Shown: one piece after another, positions 1-7,855 of the stretch
Numbering within the stretch: position 1 is the first letter of the stretch
How the letters are laid out: each line of letters starts with the position of its first letter
NCBI RefSeq assembly: GCF_015207285.1
Contig: NZ_JADEXD010000009.1
Coordinates: forward strand, 1-64,000
DNA: 64,000 nt
From: Tychonema sp. LEGE 07203
Lineage (GTDB): Bacteria; Cyanobacteriota; Cyanobacteriia; Cyanobacteriales; Microcoleaceae
Direction of reading: 5' to 3'
Position numbers and translations under genes: made by a program
The notes under the pieces: model-generated
Told to the model about the DNA's origin: nothing
The model's input: only the letters and a program-made list of their open reading frames with translations
Database searches by the model: none

Positions 1-85
1 TTGAGTTTTACCGCTTGATGACTTAGCTTTTCAGGCATTATAGAATTGCTAATACGTAAATGCCACGTTTTCTATAGTTGTCTTT

Positions 86-3000
86 TTGTCAAGTACAATT
101 TATACCAAATTAGATGAGCTTACCCTGGCTCACGATCGCATCCAGCAAGCAGCCTATTCCCTAATTCCCCCAGGCGAGAAGCAAGTCATTCACTGGCAAG
201 TCGGGCAACTGTTATTGCAAAATACACCGCCACATAACCTCAAACAAAATATTTTTGATATTGTCAATCAACTTAACTTAGGCATTGAAGCAGTTGATAT
301 TCAGTTAGAAAAAGATAAACTTGCTCAATTAAATCTGATTGCCGGTCAAAAAGCGAAGGCATCAGCAGCTTGGAAACCTACCTGGAATTACTTACAATTT
401 GGTATAAATTGCTTGAGTGCAGATAGTTGGCTTCGTAAGTATGACCTAACTTTGGCACTGTACGTGGAAACAGTAGAAGCTGCCATCTTGAGCAACCGCG
501 TTGAGGAAATGGAAAAATTGGCTGACATTGTGCTTCAACAAGCTACTTCATTGCTAGACAAAGTAAAAGTCTATGAAGTCAAAATTCAAGCTTATACAGC
601 ACGAAATAAACCTCTGGCAGCGATTGATACCGCACTTTCAGTATTAAAATTGTTGGGGATTCGCTTTCCCAAACAACCAACAAAATTAAATCTTTTTACG
701 GAACTGGTGAAAACCAAGTTAAGTTTAGCCGGCAAGCAAATTCAGGCTTTAATTGACCTCCCAGTGATGACAAACCCCGATAAGCTAGCAGCGATGCGTA
801 TTTTATCAACTGTAGTTTCTGCTGCCCATTTAGCCGCACCTGAACTGCTGCCGCTGATGGTGTTCAAACAGGTGAGATTATCAATTAAATATGGGAATAC
901 TTCTGTCTCTTCTTGTGCCTATGCTACTTACGGATTGATTCTGTCTGGAGAAAACGTAGGAGACATTGAGACTGGCTATCAATTTGGGCAACTTGCTCTT
1001 TTGTTGCTCGATAAGTTTAACACTAAAGAACTCAAAGCCCGAACAATATTTATTGTTAATTACTTTGTCAAACATTGGAAAGAGCATCTTAGGGAAACCT
1101 TAAATTCTTTGCAGAATGCTTACTCGATCGCCCTAGAAACTGGAGACTTAGAATATGCAGCTTATGCCGTTTGCGTATACTCCTACCATTCCTATGTATT
1201 GGGCAAGGAATTGCCAAAAGTTGAGTCAGATATGGCAATGTACAGTAATACGCTCAGCCAACTAAAGCAAGAAACATCATTTTACTACAACCAACTCAAT
1301 CGACAGGTTGTATTAAATTTGATGGGACAGGCTGCAGATAAGTGCCGTTTAGTTGGTGAAAGCTATGATGAAGTAAAAATGTTACCCCTGCATCAAGAGG
1401 CAAATGCTAAAAATATTTGTCGCTCTCTTTATTTTTACAAGCTATTTCTCTGCTATCTTTTTCAAGACTATCAGCAAGCTCTGGAAAATGTTACTTTAGC
1501 CGAAAAATATAGCGATAGTTCTGTAGGTACTATTCCTTTGTACCATTTCTACAATTCTTTGGTTTATCTGGCTATCTATTCTGAGGCATCCAAATCCGAG
1601 CAAAAACTCATCCTCCAGAAGGTGAAAGCCAACCAGAAAAAAATTAAAAAGTGGGCGCATTTTTCTCCGATGACTCACCTGCATAAATTCTATCTTGTGG
1701 AGGCAGAGCGATATCAAGTGTTGGGTGAAACCACTCTCGCTATAGACTATTACGATCGCGCTATTGCCTCAGCCAAAGAACACGAATACATCAACGAAGA
1801 GGCTTTGGCTAATGAATTGGCTGCCAAGTTTTACCTCGCTTGGGGAAAAGAGCAAGTTGCCGAAGTCTATATGAGCAATGCTTACTACTGCTATTTGCGC
1901 TGGGGTGCTACAGCGAAACTCACGGATTTGGAGCAAAAGTACCCGCAACTTTTAAAGCGTTTTATCACAGTCAGAAATTCCGATAAATCGCGCAGCAGCT
2001 TGTCGGAAAACTCTGACAGTTCTGCGGCCGAACTTCTGGATTTAGCAGCATTAATGAAAGCGTCTCAGGCAATTTCCAGCGAAATTGAACTCGATCAACT
2101 TCTCAAAACTTTGATGAGAACGCTGCTGGAATGCAGCGGTGCCCAAATTGGCTATCTCATTTTAGAATCTCAAGGACAATTGCTAGTCGAAGCATCAGGT
2201 GAAGCTACCTCCGATCGGGCGATCGTGTTGCCCTCGACTCCCATAGAAAACTGCCTGCCTTTATCGGTAATTAACTATGTTGAAAGAACTCAGGAAGGAT
2301 TGATTGAAACTAATGTCACCCGCGAAGGCAGGTTTACTCAAGATGCTTATATTAAAACCCAGCAACCTAAGTCAATTCTTTGCGCTCCTCTGCTGAATCA
2401 AGGGCAATTAATTGGGATTGTTTACTTAGAAAATAATTTAGCAGATGGCGTGTTTACTTCCGATCGCCTGCAACTAATTAAACTGCTGTCAACTCAGGCG
2501 GCGATCGCCCTTACCAACGCCAGACTCTATACCGAAGTGCGATCGACCCAAAATCGCCTGAATAAATTCCTCAATGCCATACCCCTGGGCATCTCGGTGC
2601 ACGACGCCAAAGGACAAATCATCTACACCAATCAACTTGCCCAGCAGTTGCTGAATATTCAAGATTTACCAAAAGCCGAAACCCAGCAACTATCAGAAAC
2701 CTACGGCGTTTATCGGGCAGGTACGGCGGAAATGTATCCAGTGGAACAGTTGCCCGTAGTGCGATCGCTTAGCGGAGAAAAAGCACAGGCGGATGACTTG
2801 GAACTGCACCGCAGCGAGGGGAGCATTTTCGTAGAATCAACCAGTACGCCAATTTTTGATGAGACGGGTAATGTAGAATATGCGATCGCAGCTTTTCAAG
2901 ATATTAGCGATCGCAAACAAGCCGAAAAAACCCTCATCGAAAACGTCCGCTTAGAACAAGAAATTAGCCATCGCAAAAAAACAGAAGCAGAACTCGAACA

Positions 3001-4498
3001 GGCCAAAGAAGCAGCCGTTGCAGCCAACCTCGCCAAAAGCACTTTCCTTGCCAACATGAGCCACGAATTGCGAACTCCCCTCAACGCCATTCTCGGTTTT
3101 TCTCAACTGATGGATGGAGATACAAACCTGTTAAGCGAACAAAAAGAAAACCTCAACATTATTCATCGCAGTGGCAATCATTTATTATCTCTAATCGATC
3201 GGGTACTTGACCTTTCCAAAGTCGAAGCCGGACGCATGACCCTATCTGAAAACAATTTAGATTTCCATCAATTTATAAGTGATATCAAAGATATGTTTGC
3301 TTTGAAAGCCAAAGTTCAAGGCTTGCAATTACGATTTGAATGTGCTGCCGGTGTTCCCAAATATATTTACGCTGACGAAGTTAAGTTGCGGCAAGTGCTG
3401 ATTAACTTAATCGGTAATGCTGTTAAGTTTACCCCTTCTGGCAGCGTGTCTTTAGAAGTAAAGAATCAAGTAAAAACACAACCAACCAACAACCAACAAA
3501 CAAGTATTACTTTTGAAATAAAAGACACGGGAGTTGGCATAGCAGCAGGCGAACTAAAACAACTGTTCCAACCCTTCGTGCAAACAGCATCAGGTCAAAA
3601 AGTGCAGCAAGGAACGGGATTGGGGCTGATGATTAGCCGTCAATTTATCCGCTTGATGGGAGGTGAAATAACTGTCATCAGTCGCGGCAAAGCTTTCACC
3701 CCTGGAATGCCTGTGAGGGAAGTATCCGAGGAGACAACGGCTACACCAAAATCTGGTACAACATTTCAATTTGATATTTCTGTGAGCATCGCTGATGGAA
3801 GCCAAATTCAAAACCAATCCTACCATCATCGCGTCATTGCCTTAGCGCCCAACCAACCGCAATATCGCATCTTAATAGTCGATGATAAAGATGACAATCG
3901 GCAACTGTTAATTAAACTCCTCAAACCTCTGGGTTTTGAAGTGCAAGAAGCAACTAACGGCATTGAAGCCCTGCAAATTTGGGATTCATACTCACCGCAC
4001 CTGATTTGGATGGATATGAGAATGCCCGTTATGGATGGTTACGAAGCAACAAGACAGATTAAAAGTACAACTAAAGGGAAAGCTACTGCTGTTATTGCTT
4101 TGACAGCTAGCGTGTGGGAAGAAGAAAAGGCAATTATTTTATCGGCTGGCTGCGATGATTTTGTGCGAAAACCTTTCCCCACAGAAGCCATCTTTGACAT
4201 CATGGCTAAACATTTGGGAGTCAGTTATATTTATGAGGAGCAAAAGCTATCGTCTTCGGCCGATGATGTGACGGGAGAACCCTTAAATTTAACAGATTTC
4301 TTAGCAACCATGTCACAAATATGGATTGTCAAATTGCATAAAGCAGCTCTTGAAGCGGATTCAGAATTAGTGTCTCAACTGCTTGAGGAAATTCCTGATT
4401 TCCAAGTTCTAGAACTTCAGACTTTCAGAGGTTGGCTGAATAAATTTCAGTTTGAGAAGATTCTCGATTTAACTGAACCCTTGGTTGGTGAATATTGA
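86..4498 (+). CDS. Truncated multisensor hybrid histidine kinase (TPR-like/GAF/PAS/HisKA/HATPase/REC)
   Basis: The 1470-residue product signals by His-Asp phosphotransfer. In order: a helical TPR-like region to about residue 620, a GAF domain (about 655-820), a PAS domain (about 821-945), HisKA with the phospho-accepting His near 993 in a SHELRTP motif, HATPase_c with a GNAVKF N-box (about 1105-1240), and a receiver with Asp near 1310 in WMDMRMP. It begins with a TTG and an AHDRIQQAAY motif that in full-length relatives, including the complete kinase at 40985-46498, follows a Ser/Thr kinase and an AAA-type ATPase. Both are absent here. An in-frame TAA lies at 50-52, and the upstream bases do not encode the missing ATPase in any frame. 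It may still act as a hybrid kinase, or be the decaying 3' half of a longer gene. The last 60 residues resemble a worn C-terminal extension. Confidence 0.8.
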   Translation: MSSTIYTKLDELTLAHDRIQQAAYSLIPPGEKQVIHWQVGQLLLQNTPPHNLKQNIFDIVNQLNLGIEAVDIQLEKDKLAQLNLIAGQKAKASAAWKPTWNYLQFGINCLSADSWLRKYDLTLALYVETVEAAILSNRVEEMEKLADIVLQQATSLLDKVKVYEVKIQAYTARNKPLAAIDTALSVLKLLGIRFPKQPTKLNLFTELVKTKLSLAGKQIQALIDLPVMTNPDKLAAMRILSTVVSAAHLAAPELLPLMVFKQVRLSIKYGNTSVSSCAYATYGLILSGENVGDIETGYQFGQLALLLLDKFNTKELKARTIFIVNYFVKHWKEHLRETLNSLQNAYSIALETGDLEYAAYAVCVYSYHSYVLGKELPKVESDMAMYSNTLSQLKQETSFYYNQLNRQVVLNLMGQAADKCRLVGESYDEVKMLPLHQEANAKNICRSLYFYKLFLCYLFQDYQQALENVTLAEKYSDSSVGTIPLYHFYNSLVYLAIYSEASKSEQKLILQKVKANQKKIKKWAHFSPMTHLHKFYLVEAERYQVLGETTLAIDYYDRAIASAKEHEYINEEALANELAAKFYLAWGKEQVAEVYMSNAYYCYLRWGATAKLTDLEQKYPQLLKRFITVRNSDKSRSSLSENSDSSAAELLDLAALMKASQAISSEIELDQLLKTLMRTLLECSGAQIGYLILESQGQLLVEASGEATSDRAIVLPSTPIENCLPLSVINYVERTQEGLIETNVTREGRFTQDAYIKTQQPKSILCAPLLNQGQLIGIVYLENNLADGVFTSDRLQLIKLLSTQAAIALTNARLYTEVRSTQNRLNKFLNAIPLGISVHDAKGQIIYTNQLAQQLLNIQDLPKAETQQLSETYGVYRAGTAEMYPVEQLPVVRSLSGEKAQADDLELHRSEGSIFVESTSTPIFDETGNVEYAIAAFQDISDRKQAEKTLIENVRLEQEISHRKKTEAELEQAKEAAVAANLAKSTFLANMSHELRTPLNAILGFSQLMDGDTNLLSEQKENLNIIHRSGNHLLSLIDRVLDLSKVEAGRMTLSENNLDFHQFISDIKDMFALKAKVQGLQLRFECAAGVPKYIYADEVKLRQVLINLIGNAVKFTPSGSVSLEVKNQVKTQPTNNQQTSITFEIKDTGVGIAAGELKQLFQPFVQTASGQKVQQGTGLGLMISRQFIRLMGGEITVISRGKAFTPGMPVREVSEETTATPKSGTTFQFDISVSIADGSQIQNQSYHHRVIALAPNQPQYRILIVDDKDDNRQLLIKLLKPLGFEVQEATNGIEALQIWDSYSPHLIWMDMRMPVMDGYEATRQIKSTTKGKATAVIALTASVWEEEKAIILSAGCDDFVRKPFPTEAIFDIMAKHLGVSYIYEEQKLSSSADDVTGEPLNLTDFLATMSQIWIVKLHKAALEADSELVSQLLEEIPDFQVLELQTFRGWLNKFQFEKILDLTEPLVGEY

Positions 4499-4941
4499 TA
4501 CAGCAGATTGCAGGTTTATCAAGTAAGGAATGAAAATTTAATAACTTAAGCGATTGCTCGTTACCAGGCTTGCTCGTTACTAGGAAGAGCCTGGTAATGC
4601 TTCTGGGGCTCCGAAGAGCCTCCTTTTATCTGGCAACTTACAGGAGAGAGGACTGTAGGAGGTGTTTAAGTTATTAAGTTTTCGCTCCTAAATTATCGTT
4701 CTATCCCCCGTAACCGCTCTCTTAAGAAGGGGAGGGACAAGAGTATTCAAAGTCTCCCTTCTTCAGGGGAATTTAGGGGGATATAAACTCAGTTAATATC
4801 AATTTCATAAAGTAGCGCTAGATATTACCCCCCCAACCCCCCTTATTAAGGGGGGGGCTAAGACTTCATCTGTAGCACATCTTTAAAAAAATGGTATAAA
4901 AATAGTAACGATTTCAACCGCCGAACGATTGTGGGGGTGAC
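4499..4941. repeat. Intergenic repeats, including GGGGGAT-type palindromes
   Basis: No gene is seen. At 4560-4660 there is a short duplicated stretch around GCTCGTTACCAGG and a GAAGAGCCT repeat. From about 4690 to 4862 lie two degenerate palindromes with C-runs and G-runs separated by TTAAGAAG/TTATTAAG. They resemble the element triplicated inside the TPR gene at 8846-9240. A TTTCATAAAGTAGCGCTA segment at 4801-4819 resembles the flanks of the array at 35.2-36.5 kb. Confidence 0.6.
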
Positions 4942-6114
4942 TTAATTCACTTCAATCATTGAGTTTACGGGCGACTGTTTTAACTTGGTAAGATCGCGGA
5001 TGGTAATTGAGCAACCGTCTCCCAATTTCACAGCAGTTACATAACAGCATTTGCCAATGTCATCCCTTTCTAGATGCACCTCTCCGGCAAGTGATTCTCC
5101 AGTCTCTACAACCTCTACTAATAACTCAAATAATTGTGGAATCAATCTATCGAGCAGTTTTTTCAGAACGGGTTCGCCCGCTAGTTCTGTGCGTTTTTTG
5201 CCTAACAGTCTGGCAAAGACAGGGTTAACTACCAAGCAGCGAAAATCTTCAATTTCTCCAGCAATATCCGCCCTCACCGCCTCCACTGCGGCTATTCCAT
5301 CCAGAGATGAGTTGAGCAAATTTGCCAAGAGGGCGCGAGATTGGTAGGCAATTTCTGCGGTTTGCTGGTGTCGATCGATCGCTTCTTGAAGCTGGCGTTT
5401 TTGGCGCTCAATAGTGAGGTGAGTTTCGAGCCGCACTAGCACTTCTTCCGGATCGAAAGGTTTAGAAATGTAGTCAACTCCTCCTACTTTAAAAGCTTTG
5501 ACTTTATCAAAAATTTGGTCGAGTGCGCTTAAAAAAATAATCGGAATTTCTGAGAAATTTTCATCATTTTTGAGGACTTCGCAGACTTGATAGCCGTCCA
5601 TGTCTGGCATTTTAATATCCAGCAATATAGCATCGGGGATATGATTGCGAACAGTCCTCAAGGCCATCGAACCATTGGTGACGCAGCGAACTTTATACCC
5701 GTGTTCAGTCAGAATTTCTGTGAGGAAATGCAGATTTTCTGGGATATCATCCACAATTAAAATGTTGCCGGGGGAATTTTCTAATTCATTGATGTCACTT
5801 TCTTGAGACTGATATACAAATTGGCGATCGCTTCGAGTAAAGGCACCAGCAGTTGTGCTGTTTTGCTTCTCTACCAGAGATCGGAAGTTATTTTTAGTAA
5901 CTTTTTTTCCGATTACGTGTGAAAGGCGCTGCCACAGGACGGCAGCTAAATCTTTGATATGTCCTATACTCAGGTACAAGCTGTCAGCAACAGCATTATA
6001 AGTTGTGTTTTCCCAAGCAGCTTTTAAGATTTCTTTTTCAAGCAAACTTAATGTTCTACTCGTCTTGGACTCTAAGGCTGATTCGATAAATTCTAGGGCT
6101 TCTTCAAAAGTCAT
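4942..6114 (-). CDS. Response regulator with N-terminal vMAP-type HTH domain and C-terminal PAS-like domain
   Basis: A start at the ATG complementary to 6112-6114 gives 390 residues opening with MTFEEALEFIE, a typical beginning for the cyanobacterial helix-turn-helix domain found on vWA-MoxR-associated and ATPase proteins. Residues 1-85 are that domain. Residues 117-235 are a receiver with the acidic pair at 122-123, phospho-acceptor Asp166 in LLDIKMP, and a KPFDPEEVL segment. A coiled linker (about 240-265) leads into a PAS-like module ending in TIRDLTKLK. The open frame extends 56 codons further upstream without any family likeness, so the shorter start is chosen. It lies tail to tail with the truncated hybrid kinase; partnership is plausible but not shown. 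Confidence 0.82.
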   Translation of the reverse strand: MTFEEALEFIESALESKTSRTLSLLEKEILKAAWENTTYNAVADSLYLSIGHIKDLAAVLWQRLSHVIGKKVTKNNFRSLVEKQNSTTAGAFTRSDRQFVYQSQESDINELENSPGNILIVDDIPENLHFLTEILTEHGYKVRCVTNGSMALRTVRNHIPDAILLDIKMPDMDGYQVCEVLKNDENFSEIPIIFLSALDQIFDKVKAFKVGGVDYISKPFDPEEVLVRLETHLTIERQKRQLQEAIDRHQQTAEIAYQSRALLANLLNSSLDGIAAVEAVRADIAGEIEDFRCLVVNPVFARLLGKKRTELAGEPVLKKLLDRLIPQLFELLVEVVETGESLAGEVHLERDDIGKCCYVTAVKLGDGCSITIRDLTKLKQSPVNSMIEVN

Positions 6115-6940
6115 GTACAAATCAATCTCATCGGGTAGTAAGCTTTTTCCAGTTTGGCACCCTAGCTTTGAGTTATGCACTGCAGTAAGTCGGAGAACTT
6201 TCTGATAACTATTATGACAGGCTGATTGACAATTACGATCCGGGCGATCGCCCCCGCTCCTCATTTTACCTTGTCGAAGCAAAAGTAGCGATCGCCCGCT
6301 TAATTCTTTTTGAGGGCGATCGGCTTAAATCCTTGTCAGCACAAGGCTTTTAAGTTGATTGTCACCCCCGTCAGCTCTTTGAGTTTGTTCGCATACATTT
6401 TTGCCCACCTCTTTCTTCACCAGTCCTGGACGCACTCCCACCAAAGAAACCGGGTTTTTTACCGAATCTGCGGGCTGCAACCTCTGTATTTTCGTAAAAA
6501 AACCCGGTTTCTGGGCCCCCATGCGTAAGCCCTATTCACATAACGATCCGAATGATCCGACTTTTCCGACTTTTCGATCCGACTTTTCCGACTTGCTTTA
6601 GGCCGATCGTCCAAACATACTATTGAATAGCATCCACCAAAAGACAGAGAAAAGTATCAGTCATGCTGTCGATCTGCTCTATCTAAAGATAGATAGTAAA
6701 ACCAGGGCGTCCGACTTTTCCGACTTTAAGATCCGACTTTTCCGACTGACAAGAGCAAGGTAGGGGAGCCATGCTAGAGACACGGAAAAGATGCAGCCTC
6801 AAAAAAGAGCAACTGAATCCAATCTTTATCCGCATAAATACTGAGACCACACTGAGCTAGATATTTCCGGGATTGGGGTGCAACGAAAAAAGTAACAGAA
6901 GAATCTTTCTTCACATCGATCTTTCACCATTTTTTAAGTC
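6115..6940. repeat. Intergenic region with CCGACTTTTCCGACT repeats and a dispersed AACCCGG hairpin element
   Basis: At about 6450-6515 a copy of the hairpin element amplified at 35.3-36.3 kb is recognisable: inverted AAACCGGGTTTT / AAAACCCGGTTT arms around a spacer with ACCGAATCTGC and GCAACCTCTGTAT. Four copies of GATCCGACTTTTCCGACT (one starting GTCC) follow near 6554, 6576, 6709 and 6730, upstream of the sigma-factor gene. No gene is supported here. Confidence 0.6.
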
Positions 6941-7855
6941 ATGTCCAATTCTCAATCCGTTATTGCAACAGACATTCGGTATTGTCCAGAAGATATAGAG
7001 AAAGCCTTTTGGCAGCTATGGCAGCAGAATCGAGATTATCTTTACCGTTGCTGTCTCAGGTGGATGGGGGGGAATCCTGTTGATGCCGAAGAAGTGCTCA
7101 GTCGCGCCATGCTCAAAGCTTTGGATAAATTGCCAGACTATGCCGAAAAAATCACCAACCTCCGAGCTTGGCTCACCCGCTTAACCCATAATCTATGTAT
7201 AGATATACACCGAGAACGCCGCCGGAAAGCAATGCAAATGGAGGATATTGAAGAAATAGCTGCTACAGGAAATTCAGCATTTATTTCGGGTTTGGACTCT
7301 CCCCAAGAGGCACTTCTGCATCATGAGTTGGGGAAATACATTCGCCGCGCTATTGATACTCTTCCTTCTCGATTACGCAATCCGTTTATCCTGCGTTACT
7401 GGCACCAGATTGCCTATCAAGATATTGCCCAACAACTTGCTCTCTCGCTCAATAACGTTTACAAGCGCATCCAACAGGCACGAGAAATTCTGCAAAAGCG
7501 TTTGAGCAGGTATTTGTCAGGGTTGGATGATGCTTTGTTAGATTCCTCCGAGTCGTCTAAAAAGGGGGACTTTGGCTCGATCGCGGATGAATTTACTGTA
7601 GGGGTAGTGCCCCCGTGCCTACCCCGTCAAGATTCTGGGGCGATCGCGGCTGGGGCGATCGCGGCTGGGACAGCCACGGCTGGGGCGATCGCGGCTGGGG
7701 CGATCGCGGGGGGATTGCCCCTACAATCCGATGAAACGATCGCCCCCATCCCTCAAAACATTGGCGAGACAATTAATTATCAAGTAACAGCAATATGTCT
7801 AGAAACACTACATTCCGGGTGGTATCCCTCACTCAGTCCTCTGGGGTGGAGTTGA
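6941..7855 (+). CDS. ECF-like sigma-70 family RNA polymerase sigma factor
   Basis: The first 190 residues contain sigma region 2 (about 25-105, with DAEEVLSRAMLKAL and NLRAWLTRLTHNLCIDIHRERRR) and region 4 (about 140-190, with LPSRLRNPFILRYW and DIAQQLALSLNNVYKRIQQARE as the DNA-binding helix pair). It should direct RNA polymerase to a small regulon. The tail after about residue 220 is unlike sigma factors: it is translated repeat DNA giving AIAAG units, and it runs 61 bp into the next gene. The original stop was probably lost when the repeat entered. No convincing Shine-Dalgarno sequence precedes the ATG. The overlap suggests co-transcription with the TPR protein. Confidence 0.8.
   Translation: MSNSQSVIATDIRYCPEDIEKAFWQLWQQNRDYLYRCCLRWMGGNPVDAEEVLSRAMLKALDKLPDYAEKITNLRAWLTRLTHNLCIDIHRERRRKAMQMEDIEEIAATGNSAFISGLDSPQEALLHHELGKYIRRAIDTLPSRLRNPFILRYWHQIAYQDIAQQLALSLNNVYKRIQQAREILQKRLSRYLSGLDDALLDSSESSKKGDFGSIADEFTVGVVPPCLPRQDSGAIAAGAIAAGTATAGAIAAGAIAGGLPLQSDETIAPIPQNIGETINYQVTAICLETLHSGWYPSLSPLGWS
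7598..7722. repeat. HIP1-bearing repeat inserted in the sigma-factor reading frame
   Basis: Four GGGGCGATCGCGG units, some extended by CT to 15 bp, are interrupted by one diverged unit (GGGACAGCCACGGCT). They are bracketed by inverted arms, GTAGGGGTAGTGCCCC on the left and GGGATTGCCCCTACA on the right. The block keeps the frame and encodes Ala-Ile-Ala-Ala-Gly repeats. Confidence 0.8.
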
